From Hydractinia symbiolongicarpus (Eukaryota; Cnidaria; Hydrozoa; Anthoathecata; Hydractiniidae): a stretch of 64,000 nucleotides of DNA. Positions 1-12,248 of the stretch are shown in pieces. The notes below the pieces were generated by a model, which saw nothing but the letters and a program-made list of their open reading frames with translations, searched no databases and was not told the DNA's origin. Within the stretch, counting starts at the first letter, position 1. Each line of letters starts with the position of its first letter. The DNA lies in the NCBI RefSeq assembly GCF_029227915.1, contig NC_079885.1:18983001-19047000 (forward strand), given 5' to 3'. Made by a program: the position numbers and the translations under genes.

Positions 1-141
1 TGAAATTACACGGAGGAACCAGTAAATTAATTAACACATTTGTACACAGACGCGCTAGGGTTGTCATTAACATAGAAATTACTACTATTGAGCTTTGTTT
101 AATACTAACCAGATTTTGTTGCTTAACGCGTACGTTGATAT

Positions 142-214
142 GATCGCGTGGCCTAATGGATAAGCCGTCCGACTTCGAATCGGAAGATTGTGGGTTCGAG
201 TCCCATCGTGATCG
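142..214 (+). tRNA. tRNA-Arg(UCG), D-stem variant
   Basis: G24C breaks the pair with C11. T4 is present (gttagttttag). Same lineage as the copy at 1696. Confidence 0.7.
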
Positions 215-667
215 ATGTGTTGTTAGTTTTAGTTCAGAACAAGTCTACTAAAGTGGAACAACTACGCAGTGGCATGCGCTTTCTAAAAATTGACAAGTCT
301 GTTCCCAATTAAAGTCAAATTCGTAACATGGCTTGCGACATGCTACTTATAAAAACATTTAATACTCGCATTCTTGTTTTTCTATTCAAATATCCAATGA
401 ATCGTTGTCAGCCCCTGGAAAATTCTTCGTAAAAATCATTGTCAACCATTTTACAGCCATCGTTAGTTTTACATTCTTGCCAGCTGTCGCTAACATACAG
501 CAATTCCTCTGGCCGCAGCAGAGCCATGAAATTACACGGAGGAACCAGTAAATTATTTAACACATTTGTACACAGACGCGCTTGTGTTGTCATTAACATA
601 GAAATTTCTGCTATTGAGCTTTGTTTGATGCCAACCACATTTTGTTGCTTAACGCGTACGGTGATAT

Positions 668-740
668 GATCGCGTGTCCTAATGGATAAGGCGTCCGACT
701 TCGAATCGGAAGTTTGTGGGTTCAAGTCCCATCGTGATCG
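668..740 (+). tRNA. tRNA-Arg(UCG), D-stem variant
   Basis: G10T (mismatch with C25, A box), A46T and G57A. T4-less. Confidence 0.65.
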
Positions 741-1194
741 ATGTGTTGTTAATCTTAGTTCAGAACAGGTCTACTAAAGTGGAACAACTACCCAGTGGCA
801 TGCGCTTTCTAAAAATTGACAAGTCTGTTCCTTATTAAAGTCAATTTCGTAACATGGCTTGCGACATGCTACTAAAAATTACATTTAACACTGGCATTCT
901 TGTTTCTCTTATCAAATTTACAATGAATCATTGTCAGCCCTTGATATATTCCTCGTAAAATTCGTTGTCAACCATTTTACAGCCATCGTTAGTTTGTGCA
1001 TTCTTGCCAGCCATTGCTAATATACAGCATTTCCTCTGGCTGCGGCATAGCTTTGAAATTACACGGAGGAACCAGACAATTAATTAAAACATTTGTACAC
1101 AGAGGCGCTAGGGTTGTCATTAACATAGAAATTACTGCTATTGAGCTTTGTTGGATGTCAACCAAATTTTGTTGCGTAACGTGTACGTTGATAT

Positions 1195-1266
1195 GATCGC
1201 GTGGCCTTATGGATAAGGCGTTCCCTTTGAATCGGAAGATTGTGGGTTTGAGTCCCATCGTGATCG
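1195..1266 (+). pseudogene. tRNA-Arg pseudogene, anticodon arm destroyed
   Basis: 72 nt: one base is lost and several changed in the anticodon arm (gttccctttgaatcgg), so no UCG anticodon or 5-bp stem remains. A15T and C56T also hit the tertiary core and the B box. T4-less. Confidence 0.85.
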
Positions 1267-1695
1267 ATGTGTTGTTAATCTTAGTTCAGAACAGGTCTAC
1301 TAAAGTGGAACAACTACCCAGTGGCATGGGCTTTCTAAAAATTGACAAGTCTGTTCCCGATTAAAGTCAATTTCGTAACATGGCTTGTGACATGCTACTT
1401 ATGAAAACATTTAATACTCGCATTCTTGTTTTTCTATTCAAATATCCAATGAATCGTTGTCAGCCCCTGTCAAACATTTTACAGCCATCGTTAGTTTTAC
1501 ATTCTTGCCAGCTGTCGCTAACATGCAGCAATTCCTTTGGCCGCAGCAGAGCCATGAAATTACACGGAGGAGCCAGTAAATTAATTAACACATTTGTACA
1601 CAGACGCGCTAGGGTTGTCATTAACATAGAAATTACTACTATTGAGCTTTGTTTAATACTAACCAGATTTTGTTGCTTAACGCGTACGTTGATAT
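1267..1695 (+). repeat. Spacer B with 26-bp deletion
   Basis: The spacer between the tRNA copies at 1195 and 1696 lacks the stretch normally found between cagcccctg and tcaaccatttt (junction near 1469), giving 501-bp tRNA spacing. No other gene is seen. Confidence 0.8.
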
Positions 1696-1768
1696 GATCG
1701 CGTGGCCTAATGGATAAGCCGTCCGACTTCGAATCGGAAGATTGTGGGTTCGAGTCCCATCGTTATCG
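1696..1768 (+). tRNA. tRNA-Arg(UCG), D-stem and acceptor variant
   Basis: G24C as at 142, plus G69T opposite C4. T4 is present. Confidence 0.6.
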
Positions 1769-2221
1769 ATGTGTTGTTAGTTTTAGTTCAGAACAAGTCT
1801 ACTAAAGTGGAACAACTACGCAGTGGCATGCGCTTTCTAAAAATTGACAAGTCTGTTCCCAATTAAAGTCAAATTCGTAACATGGCTTGCGACATGCTAC
1901 TTATAAAAACATTTAATACTCGCATTCTTGTTTTTCTATTCAAATATCCAATGAATCGTTGTCAGCCCCTGGAAAATTCTTCGTAAAAATCATTGTCAAC
2001 CATTTTACAGCCATCGTTAGTTTTACATTCTTGCCAGCTGTCGCTAACATACAGCAATTCCTCTGGCCGCAGCAGAGCCATGAAATTACACGGAGGAACC
2101 AGTAAATTATTTAACACATTTGTACACAGACGCGCTTGTGTTGTCATTAACATAGAAATTTCTGCTATTGAGCTTTGTTTGATGCCAACCACATTTTGTT
2201 GCTTAACGCGTACGGTGATAT

Positions 2222-2294
2222 GATCGCGTGTCCTAACGGATAAGGCGTCCGACTTCGAATCGGAAGTTTGTGGGTTCAAGTCCCATCGTGATCG
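2222..2294 (+). tRNA. tRNA-Arg(UCG), D-stem variant
   Basis: G10T, T16C, A46T, G57A; duplicate of 668. T4-less. Confidence 0.65.
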
Positions 2295-2748
2295 ATGTGT
2301 TGTTAATCTTAGTTCAGAACAGGTCTACTAAAGTGGAACAACTACCCAGTGGCATGCGCTTTCTAAAAATTGACAAGTCTGTTCCTTATTAAAGTCAATT
2401 TCGTAACATGGCTTGCGACATGCTACTAAAAATTACATTTAACACTGGCATTCTTGTTTCTCTTATCAAATTTACAATGAATCATTGTCAGCCCTTGATA
2501 TATTCCTCGTAAAATTCGTTGTCAACCATTTTACAGCCATCGTTAGTTTGTGCATTCATGCCAGCCGTCGCTAATATACAGCATTTCCTCTGGCTGCGGC
2601 ATAGCCTTGAAATTCCACGTAGGAACCAGTCAATTAATTAAAACATTTGTACACAGACGAGTAAGGGTTGTCATTAACATAGAAATTACTGCTATTGAGC
2701 TTTGTTTGACGTCAACAAGATTTTGTTGCGTAACGCGTACGTTGATAT

Positions 2749-2821
2749 GATCTTGTGGCCTACTGGATAAGACGTCCGACTTCGAATCGGAAGATTGTGG
2801 GTTCGAGTCCCATCGTGATCG
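2749..2821 (+). tRNA. tRNA-Arg(UCG), degraded acceptor
   Basis: G5T and C6T (gatcttg) weaken the acceptor stem; A15C and G24A damage the D arm. Probably not functional. T4-less. Confidence 0.55.
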
Positions 2822-3273
2822 ATGTGTTGTTAATCTTAGTTCAGAACAGGTCAAATAAAGTGGAACAACTACCCAGGGGCATGCGCTTTCTAAAAATTGA
2901 CAAATCTGTTCCCAATTAAAGTCAATTTCGTAACATGGCTTGTGACATGCTACCTTAAAAGACATTTAATACTCGCATTCTTGTTTTTCTATTCAAACAT
3001 CCAATGAATCGTTGTCACCCCTGAAAAATCTCTCGTATAAATCATTGTCAACCATTTTACAGCCATCGTTAGTTTTACATTCTTGCCAGCTGTTGCTAAC
3101 ATACAGCAATTCCTCTGGCTGCAGCAGAGCCATGAAATTACACGGAGGAACCAGTAAATTAATTAACACATTTGTACACAGACGCGCTTGTGTTGTCATT
3201 AACATAGAAATTTCTGCTATTGAGCTTTGTTTGATGCCAACCACATTTTGTTGCTTAACGCGTACGGTGATAT

Positions 3274-3346
3274 GATCGCGTGTCCTAATGGATAAGGCGT
3301 CCGACTTCGAATCGGAAGTTTGTGGGTTCAAGTCCCATCGTGATCG
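3274..3346 (+). tRNA. tRNA-Arg(UCG), D-stem variant
   Basis: G10T, A46T and G57A, the same marker set as 668. T4-less. Confidence 0.65.
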
Positions 3347-3799
3347 ATGTGTTGTTAATCTTAGTTCAGAACAGGTCTACTAAAGTGGAACAACTACCCA
3401 GTGGCATGCGCTTTCTAAAAATTGACAAGTCTGTTCCTTATTAAAGTCAATTTCGTAATAGGCTTGTGACATGCTACTTATAAAAACATTTAATACTCGC
3501 ATTCTTGTTTTTCTATTCAAATATCCAATGAATCGTTATCAGCCCCTGGAAAATTCTTCGTAAAGATCATTGTCAACCATTTTACAGCCATCGTTAGTTT
3601 TACATATTTGCCAGCTGTCGCTAACATACAGCAATTCCTCTGGCCGCAACAGAGCCATGAAATTACACGGAGGAACCAGTAAATTAATTAACGCATTTGT
3701 ACACAGACGCGCTACGGTTGTCATTAACATAGAAATTATTGGCGATTGAGTTTTGTTTTATACTAACCAAATTTTGTTGCGTAACGTGTACGTTGATAT

Positions 3800-3871
3800 G
3801 ATCGCGTGGCGTAATGGATAGGACGTCCGACTTGGAATCGGTACTTTGTGGTTCGAGTCCCATCGTGATCG
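3800..3871 (+). pseudogene. tRNA-Arg-derived pseudogene with UGG (Pro) anticodon
   Basis: The loop cttggaa gives anticodon UGG by C35G. The gene is 72 nt: one base of the variable/T-stem region is lost. C12G, A22G and G24A ruin the D stem, and pair 27-43 is lost. T4-less (aatatta). Confidence 0.8.
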
Positions 3872-4324
3872 ATGTGTTGTTAATATTAGTTCAGAAAAGG
3901 TCTAATAAGTAGAACAACTATCCAGTGGCATGCGCTTTCTAAAAATTGACAAATCTCTTCCCAATAAAAGTGAATTTCGAAACATGGCTTGCGACATGCT
4001 ACTAATAGGTACATTTAGCACTGGCATTCTTGTTTCTCTAATCAAATTTACAATGAATCATTGTCAGCCCTTGATATATTCCTCGTAAAATTCGTTGTCA
4101 ACCATTTTACAGCCATCGTTAGTTTGTGCATTCTTGCCAGCCGTCGCTAATATACAGCATTTCCTCTGGCTGCGGCATAGCCTTGAAATTACACGGAGGA
4201 ACCAGTCAATTTATTAAAACATTTGTACACAGACGCGCTAGAGTTGTCATTAACATAGAAATTACTGCTATTGAGCTTTGTTTGACGTCAACAAGATTTT
4301 GTTGCGTAACGCGTACGTTGATAT

Positions 4325-4397
4325 GATCGCGTGGCCTACTGGATAAGGCGTCCGACTTCGAATCGGAAGATTGTGGGTTCGAGTCCCATCGTGATCG
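4325..4397 (+). tRNA. tRNA-Arg(UCG)
   Basis: Only A15C, which loses the Levitt-type 15-48 contact. T4-less (aatctttg). Confidence 0.75.
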
Positions 4398-4849
4398 ATG
4401 TGTTGTTAATCTTTGTTCAGAACCGGTTTACTAAAGTGGAACAACTACCCAGTGTCATGCCCTTTCTAAAAATTGACAAGTCTGTTCCCAATTAAAGTCA
4501 ATTTCGTAACATGGCTTGTGACATGCTACTTATAAAAACATTTAATACTCGCATTCTTGTTTTTCTATTCAAATATCCAATGAATCGTTGTCAGCCCCTG
4601 GAAAATTCTTCGTATAAATCATTGTCAACCATTTTACAGCCATCGTTAGTTTTACATTCTTGCCAGCTGTCGCAAAATACAGCAATTCCTCTGGCCGCAG
4701 CAGAGCCGTGAAATTACACGGAGGAACCAGTAAATTAATTAACACATTTATACACAGACTCGCTAGGGTTGTCATTAACATAGAAATTACTGCTATTGAG
4801 CTTTGTTTGATGCCAACCAGATTTTGTTGCGTAACGCGTACGTTGATAT

Positions 4850-4922
4850 GATCGCGTGGCCTTATGGATAAGGCGTCCGACCTCGAATCGGAGGATTGTG
4901 GGTTCGAGTCCCATCGTGATCG
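4850..4922 (+). tRNA. tRNA-Arg(UCG), U33 lost
   Basis: T33C removes the near-universal U33 before the anticodon; A15T and A44G are also present. Likely impaired in decoding. T4-less. Confidence 0.6.
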
Positions 4923-5375
4923 ATGTGTTGTTAATCTTAGTTCAGAACAGGTCAACTAAAGTGGAACAACTACCCAGGGGCATGCGCTTTCTAAAAATTG
5001 ACAAATCTGTTCCCAATTAAAGTCAATTTCGTAACATGGCTTGTGACATGCTACCTTTAAAGACATTTAATACTCGCATTCTTGTTTTTCTATTCAAATA
5101 TCCAATGAATCGTTGTCAGCCCCTGAAAAATCACTCGTATAAATCATTGTCAAACATTTTACAGCCATCGTTAGTTTTACATTCTTGCCAGCTGTTGCTA
5201 ACATACAGCAATTCCTCTGGCTGCAGCAGAGCCATGAAATTACACGGAGGAACCAGTATATTAATTAACACATTTATACACAGACGCGCTAGTGTTGTCA
5301 TTAACATAGAAATTACTGCTATTGAGCTTTGTTTGATGCCAACCAGATTTTGTTGCGTAACGCGTACGTTGATAT

Positions 5376-5448
5376 GATTGCGTGGCCTTATGGATAAGGC
5401 GTCCGACTTCGAATCGGAGGATTGTGGGTTCGAGTCCCATCGTGATCG
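5376..5448 (+). tRNA. tRNA-Arg(UCG)
   Basis: C4T leaves a G-U type pair with G69; A15T, A44G. T4-less. Confidence 0.72.
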
Positions 5449-5900
5449 ATGTGTTGTTAATCTTAGTTCAGAACAGGTCAACTAAGGTGGAACAACTACC
5501 CAGGGGCATGCGGTTTCTAAAAATTGACAAATCTGTTCCCAATTAAAGTCAATTTCGTAACATGGCTTGTGACATGCTACCTTTAAAGACATTTAATACT
5601 CGCATTCTTGTTTTTCTATTCAAATATCCAATGAATCGTTGTCACCCCTGAAAAATCTCAGGTATAAATCATTGTCAACCATTTTACAGCCATCGTTAGT
5701 TTTACATTCTTGCCAGCTGTTGCTAACATACAGCAATTCCTCTGGCTGCAGCAGAGCCATGAAATTACACGGAGGAACCAGTAAATTAATTAACACATTT
5801 GTACACATACGCGCTTGTGTTGTCATTAACATAAAAATTTCTGCTATTGAGCTTTGTTTGATGCCAACCACATTTTGTTGCTTAACGCGTACGGTGATAT

Positions 5901-5973
5901 GATCGCGTGTCCTGATGGATAAGGCTTCCGACTTCGAATCGGAAGTTTGTGGGTTCAAGTCCCATCGTGATCG
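5901..5973 (+). tRNA. tRNA-Arg(UCG), damaged core
   Basis: G10T, A14G (invariant A14), G26T, A46T, G57A. Probably misfolded. T4-less. Confidence 0.55.
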
Positions 5974-6426
5974 ATGTGTTGTTAATCTTAGTTCAGAACA
6001 GGTCTACTAAAGTGGAACAACTACCCAGTGGCATGCGCTTTCTAAAAATTGACAAGTCTGTTCCTTATTAAAGTCCATTGCGTAATAGGCTTGTGACATG
6101 CTACTTATAAAAACATTTAATACTCGCATTCTTGTTTTTCTATTCAAATATCCAATGAATCGTTGTCAGCCCCTGGAAAATTCTTCGTAAAAATCATTGT
6201 CAACCATTTTACAGCCATCGTTAGTTTTACATATTTGCCAGCTGTCGCTAACATACAGCAATTCCTCTGGCTGCAACAGAGCCATGAAATTACACGGAGG
6301 AACCAGTAAATTAATTAACGCATTTGTACACAGACGCGCTACGGTTGTCATTAACATAGAAATTATTGGCAATTGAGTTTTGTTTTATACTAACCAAATT
6401 TTGTTGCGTAACGTGTACGTTGATAT

Positions 6427-6499
6427 GATCGCGTGGCGTAATGGATAAGACGTCCGACTTGGAATCGAAACTTTGTGGGTTCGAGTCCCATCGTGATCG
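6427..6499 (+). pseudogene. tRNA-Arg-derived copy with UGG (Pro) anticodon
   Basis: C35G gives UGG as at 3800, but this copy keeps 73 nt. C12G, G24A, G42A, G45C and A46T leave mismatches in the D and anticodon stems. T4-less. Confidence 0.75.
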
Positions 6500-6952
6500 A
6501 TGTGTTGTTAATATTAGTTCAGAAAAGGTATAATAAGTGGAACAACTATCCAGTGGCATGCGCTTTCTAAAGATTGACAAATCTGTTCCCAATAAGAGTG
6601 AATTTCGTAACATGGCTTGCGACATGCTACTAATAGGTACATTTAGCACTGGCATTCTTGTTTCTCTAATCAAATTTACAATGAATCATTGTCCGCCCTT
6701 GATATATTCCTCGTAAAATTCGTTGTCAACCATTTTACAGCCATCGTTAGTTTGTGCATTCTTGCCAGCCGTCGCTAATATACAGCATTTCCTCTGGCTG
6801 CGGCATAGCCTTGAAATTACACGGAGGAACCAGTCAATTAATTAAAACATTTGTACACAGACGCGCTAGGGTTGTCATTAACATAGAAATTACTGCTATT
6901 GAGCTTTGTTTGACGTCAACAAGATTTTGTTGCGTAACGCGTACGTTGATAT

Positions 6953-7025
6953 GATCGCGTGGCCTACTGAATAAGGCGTCCGACTTCGAATCGGAAGATT
7001 GTGGGTTCGAGTCCCATCGTGATCG
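6953..7025 (+). tRNA. tRNA-Arg(UCG), D-loop GG changed
   Basis: G18A removes standard G19, the partner of C56; A15C is also present. T4-less (aatctttg). Confidence 0.62.
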
Positions 7026-7478
7026 ATGTGTTGTTAATCTTTGTTCAGAACCGGTTTACTAAAGTGGAACAACTACCCAGTGGCATGCCCTTTCTAAAAA
7101 TTGACAAGTTTGTTCCCAATTAAAGTCAATTTCGTAACATGGCTTGTGACATGCTACTTATAAAAACATTTAATACTCGCATTCTTGTTTTTCTATTCAA
7201 ATATCCAATGAATCGTTGTCAGCCCCTGGAAAATTCTTCGTATAAATCATTGTCAACCATTTTACAGCCATCGTTAGTTTTACATTCTTGCCAGCTGTCG
7301 CTAACATACAGCAATTCCTCTGGCCGCAGCAGAGCCGTGAAATTACACGGAGGAACCAGTAAATTAATTAACACATTTATACACAGACGCGCTAGGGTTG
7401 TCATTAACATAGAAATTACTGCTATTGAGCTTTGTTTGATGCCAACCAGATTTTGTTGCGTAACGCGTACGTTGATAT

Positions 7479-7551
7479 GATCGCGTGGCCTTATGGATAA
7501 GGCGTCCGACTTCGAATCGGAGGATTGTGGGTTCGAGTCCCATCGTGATCG
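7479..7551 (+). tRNA. tRNA-Arg(UCG)
   Basis: A15T and A44G only; stems intact. Same type as 16820 and 34886. T4-less. Confidence 0.8.
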
Positions 7552-8005
7552 ATGTGTTGTTAATCTTAGTTCAGAACAGGTCAACTAAAGTGGAACAACT
7601 ACCCAGGGGCATGCGCTTTCTAAAAATTGACAAATCTGTTCCCAATTAAAGTCAATTTCGTAACATGGCTTGTGACATGCTACCTTTAAAGACATTTAAT
7701 ACTCGCATTCTTGTTTTTCTATTCAAATATCCAATGAATCGTTGTCAGCCCCTGAAAAATCTCTCGTATAAATCATTGTCAACCATTTTACAGCCATCGT
7801 TAGTTTTACATTCTTGCCAGCTGTTGCTAACATACAGCAATTCCTCTGGCTGCTGCAGAGCCATGAAATTACACGGAGGAACCAGTATATTAATTAACAC
7901 ATTTGTACACAGACGCGCTACGGTTGTCATTAACATAGAAATTATTGGCGAATGAGTTTTGTTTTATACCAACCAAATTTTGTTGCGTAACGTGTATGTT
8001 GATAT

Positions 8006-8078
8006 GATCGCGTGGCCTAATGGATAAGGCGTCCGACTTCGAATCGGAAGATTGTGGGTTCGAGTCCCATCGTGATCG
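8006..8078 (+). tRNA. tRNA-Arg(UCG)
   Basis: Identical to the reference copy. T4 present. Confidence 0.92.
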
Positions 8079-8810
8079 ATGTGTTGTTAATTTTAGTTCA
8101 GAACAGGTCTACTAAAGTGGAACAACTACCCAGTGGCATGCGCTTTCTAAAAATTGACAAATCTGTTCCCAATAAAAGTGAATTTCGTAACATGGCTTGC
8201 AACATGCTACTAATAGGTACATTTAACACTGGCATTCTTGTTTCTCTAATCAAATTTACAATGAATCATTGTCAGCCCTTGACATATTCCTCGTAAAATT
8301 CGTTGTCAACCATTTTACAGCCATCGTTAGTTTGTGCATTCTTGCCAGTCGTCGCTAATATACAGCATTTCCTCTGGCTGCTGCAAAGCCTTCAAATTAC
8401 ACGGAGGAACCAGTCAATTAATTAAAACATTTGTACAAGTCTGTTCCCAATAAAAGTCAATTTCGTAACACGGCTTGTGACATGCTACTTATAAAAACAT
8501 TTAATACTCACATTCTTGTTTTTCTATTCAAATATCCAATGAATCGTTGTCAGCCCCTGGAAAATTCTTCGTATAAATCATTGTCAACCATTTCACAGCC
8601 ATCGTTAGTTTTACATTCTTGCCAGCTGTCGCTAACATACAGCAATTCCTCTGGCTGCAGCAGAGCCATGAAATTACACGGAGAAACCAGTAAATTAATT
8701 AACACATTTGTACCCAGACGCGCTACGGTTGTCATTAACATAGAAATTATTGGCGAATGAGTTTTGTTTTATACTAACCACATTTTGTTGCGTAACGTGT
8801 ACGTTGACAT
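8079..8810 (+). repeat. Fused A/B spacer lacking the intervening tRNA
   Basis: Spacer A runs to tttgtaca, then continues near 8437 at agtctgttccc of spacer B. About 249 bp, including one whole tRNA, are missing. No gene is seen in these 732 bp. Confidence 0.9.
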
Positions 8811-8883
8811 GACCGCGTGGCCTAATGGATAAGGCGTCCGACTTCGAATCGGAAGATTGTGGGTTCGAGTCCCATCGTGATCG
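8811..8883 (+). tRNA. tRNA-Arg(UCG)
   Basis: T3C (gaccgcg) gives a C-A mismatch with A70. T4 present. Variant shared with 18152, 36217 and 41959. Confidence 0.78.
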
Positions 8884-9337
8884 ATGTGTTGTTAATTTTA
8901 GCTCAGAACAGGTCTACTAAAGTGAAACAACTACCCAGTGGCATGCGCTTTCTAAAAATTGACAAATCTGTTCCCAATAAAAGTGAATTTCGTAACATGG
9001 CTTGCGACATGCTACTAATAGGTACATTTAACACTGGCATTCTTGTTTCTCTAATCAAATTTACAATGAATCATTGTCAACCTTTGATATATTCCTCGTG
9101 AAAATCATTGTCAACCATTTTACAGCCATCGTTAGTTTGTGCATTCTTGCCAGCCGTCGCTAATATACAGCATTTCCTCTGGCTGCGGCATAGCCTTGAA
9201 ATTACACGGAGGAACCAGTCAATTAATTAAAACATTTGTACACAGACGCGCTAGGGTTGTCATTAACATAGAAATTACTGCTATTGAGCTTTGTTTGACG
9301 TCAACAAGATTTTGTTGCGTAACGCGTACGTTGATAT

Positions 9338-9410
9338 GATCGCGTGGCCAAATGGATAAGGCGTCCGACTTCGAATCGGAAGATTGTGGGTTCGAGTCCC
9401 ATCGTGATCG
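9338..9410 (+). tRNA. tRNA-Arg(UCG)
   Basis: T13A only (loses pair 13-22 and changes the A box). T4 present. Confidence 0.8.
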
Positions 9411-9864
9411 ATGTGTTGTTAATTTTAGTTCAGATCAGGTCTACTAAAGTGGAACAACTACCCAGTGGCATGCGCTTTCTAAAAATTGACAAATCTGTTC
9501 CCAATAAAAGTGAATTTCGTAACATGGCTTGCGACATGCTACTAATAGGTACATTTAACACTGGCATTCTTGTTTCTCTAATCAAATTTACAATGGATCA
9601 TTGTCAACCCTTGATATATTCCTCGTAAAATTCGTTGTCAACCATTTTACAGCCATCGTTAGTTTGTGCATTCTTGCCAGCCGTCTCTAATATACAGCAA
9701 TTCCTCTGGCCGCAGCATAGCCTTGAAATTACACGGAGGAACCAGTCAATTAATTAAAACATTTGTACACAGACGCGTTAGGGTTGTCATTAACATAGAA
9801 ATTACTGCTATTGAGCTTTGTTTCATGCCAACCAGATTTTGTTGCGTAACGCGTACGTTGATAT

Positions 9865-9937
9865 GATCGCGTGGCATAATGGATAAGGCGTCCGAATTCG
9901 AATCGGAAGATTGTGGGTTCGAGTCCCATCGTGATCG
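9865..9937 (+). tRNA. tRNA-Arg(UCG), C12A/C32A type
   Basis: C12A mismatches G23 in the D stem; C32A changes the anticodon loop to attcgaa. T4-less (aatgtta). Confidence 0.75.
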
Positions 9938-10390
9938 ATGTGTTGTTAATGTTAGTTCAAAACAGGTCAACTAAAGTGGAACAACTACCCAGGGGCATGC
10001 GCTTTCTAAAAAATGACAAATCTGTTCCCAATTAAAGTCAATTTTGTAACATGGCTTGTGACATGCTACCTATAAAGACATTTAATAATCGGATTCTTGT
10101 TTTTCTATTCAAATATCCAATGAATCTTTGTCAGCCCCTGAAAAATCTCTCGTATAAATCATTGTCAACCATTTTACAGCCATCGTTAGTTTTACATTCT
10201 TGCCAGCTGTCGCTAACATACAGCAATTTCTCTGGCTGCAGCAGAGCCTTGAAATTCCACGGAGGAACCTGTCAATTAATTAAAACATTTATACACAGAC
10301 GCGTTAGGGTTGTCATTAACATAGAAATTACTGCTATTGAGCTTTGTTTGATGTCAACAAGATTTTGTTGCGTAACGCGTACGTTGATAT

Positions 10391-10463
10391 GATCGCGTGG
10401 CCTAATGGATAAGGCGTCCGACTTCGAATCGGAAGATTGTGGGTTCGAGTCCCATCGTGATCG
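10391..10463 (+). tRNA. tRNA-Arg(UCG)
   Basis: Identical to the reference copy. T4 present. Confidence 0.92.
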
Positions 10464-10917
10464 ATGTGTTGTTAATTTTAGCTCAGAACAGGTCTACTAA
10501 AGTGAAACAACTACCCAGTGGCATGCGCTTTCTAAAAATTGACAAATCTGTTCCCAATAAAAGTGAATTTCGTAACATGGCTTTCGACATGCTACTAATA
10601 GGTACATTTAACACTGGCATTCTTGTTTCTCTAATCAAATTTACAATGAATCATTGTCAACCTTTGATATATTCCTCGTGAAAATCATTGTCAACCATTT
10701 TACAGCCATCGTTAGTTTGTGCATTCTTGCCAGCCGTCGCTAATATACAGCATTTCCTCTGGCTGCGGCATAGCCTTGAAATTACACGGAGGAACCAGTC
10801 AATTAATTAAAACATTTGTACACAGACGCGCTAGGGTTGTCATTAACATAGAAATTACTGCTATTGAGCTTTGTTTGACGTCAACAAGATTTTGTTGCGT
10901 AACGCGTACGTTGATAT

Positions 10918-10990
10918 GATCGCGTGGCCAAATGGATAAGGCGTCCGACTTCGAATCGGAAGATTGTGGGTTCGAGTCCCATCGTGATCG
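10918..10990 (+). tRNA. tRNA-Arg(UCG)
   Basis: T13A; duplicate of 9338. T4 present. Confidence 0.8.
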
Positions 10991-11444
10991 ATGTGTTGTT
11001 AATTTTAGTTCAGATCAGGTCTACTAAAGTGGAACAACTACCCAGTGGCATGCGCTTTCTAAAAATTGACAAATCTGTTCCCAATAAAAGTGAATTTCGT
11101 AACATGGCTTGCGACATGCTACTAATAGGTACATTTAACACTGGCATTCTTGTTTCTCTAATCAAATTTACAATGGATCATTGTCAACCCTTGATATATT
11201 CCTCGTAAAATTCGTTGTCAACCATTTTACAGCCATCGTTAGTTTGTGCATTCTTGCCAGCCGTCTCTAATATACAGCAATTCCTCTGGCCGCAGCATAG
11301 CCTTGAAATTACACGGAGGAACCAGTCAATTAATTAAAACATTTGTACACAGACGCGTTAGGGTTGTCATTAACATAGAAATTTCTGCTATTGAGCTTTG
11401 TTTCATGCCAACCAGATTTTGTTGCGTAACGCGTACGTTGATAT

Positions 11445-11517
11445 GATCGCGTGGCATAATGGATAAGGCGTCCGAATTCGAATCGGAAGATTGTGGGTTC
11501 GAGTCCCATCGTGATCG
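11445..11517 (+). tRNA. tRNA-Arg(UCG), C12A/C32A type
   Basis: C12A and C32A; duplicate of 9865. T4-less. Confidence 0.75.
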
Positions 11518-11970
11518 ATGTGTTGTTAATCTTAGTTCAAAACAGGTCAACTAAAGTGGAACAACTACCCAGGGGCATGCGCTTTCTAAAAAATGACAAA
11601 TCTGTTCCCAATTAAAGTCAATTTTGTAACATGGCTTGTGACATGCTACCTATAAAGACATTTAATAATCGGATTCTTGTTTTTCTATTCAAATATCCAA
11701 TGAATCTTTGTCAGCCCCTGAAAAATCTCTCGTATAAATCATTGTCAACCATTTTACAGCCATCGTTAGTTTTACATTCTTGCCAGCTGTCGCTAACATA
11801 CAGCAATTTCTCTGGCTGCAGCAGAGCCTTGAAATTCCACGGAGGAACCTGTCAATTAATTAAAACATTTATACACAGACGCGTTAGGGTTGTCATTAAC
11901 ATAGAAATTACTGCTATTGAGCTTTGTTTGATGTCAACAAGATTTTGTTGCGTAACGCGTACGTTGATAT

Positions 11971-12043
11971 GATCGCGTGGCCTAATGGATAAGGCGTCCG
12001 ACTTCGAATCGGAAGATTGTGGGTTCGAGTCCCATCGTGATTG
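11971..12043 (+). tRNA. tRNA-Arg(UCG)
   Basis: C72T leaves a G-U pair closing the acceptor stem. Starts a 278-bp short unit. T4-less. Confidence 0.78.
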
Positions 12044-12248
12044 ATGTGTTGTTAATCTTAGTTCAGAACAGGTCTACTAAAGTGAAACAACTGGTTGCAG
12101 CATAGCCTTGAAATTACACGGAGGAACAAGTCAATTAATTAAAACATTTGTACACAGACGCGCTAGGGTTGTCTTTAACATAGAAATTGCTGCTATTGAG
12201 CTTGTTTGATGTCAACAAGATTTTGTTGCGTAACGCGTACGTTGATAT

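Larger units (their letters stand above)
1..2540 (+). repeat. 1554-bp tandem duplication
   Basis: About 1-986 matches 1555-2540 with few changes. The tRNA pair 142/668 reappears as 1696/2222 with the shared markers G24C and G10T+A46T+G57A. Confidence 0.85.
2822..7478 (+). repeat. ~2.63-kb tandem duplication
   Basis: 2822-4849 matches 5449-7478 (shift 2627-2629). The damaged tRNAs 3274, 3800, 4325 and 4850 correspond to 5901, 6427, 6953 and 7479. The Pro-type anticodon is shared by 3800 and 6427, so it predates the duplication. Confidence 0.85.
8811..11970 (+). repeat. 1580-bp tandem duplication
   Basis: 8811-10390 and 10391-11970 are nearly identical, with the same T13A and C12A/C32A tRNA variants in order. 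The first tRNA differs: T3C at 8811, consensus at 10391. The related blocks at 18152, 36217 and 41959 have only one copy. Confidence 0.88.

Noticed and set aside
408-725. Repeated antisense open frames (type WDSNPQSSDSKSDALSIRP, or MGLEPTIFRFEV) on the - strand
   Set aside because: They are the reverse-strand reading of the tRNA and its flank, recur in every unit, and are ended or extended by unit-type differences. They lack a domain, and such antisense-tRNA translations are a known source of spurious protein predictions.
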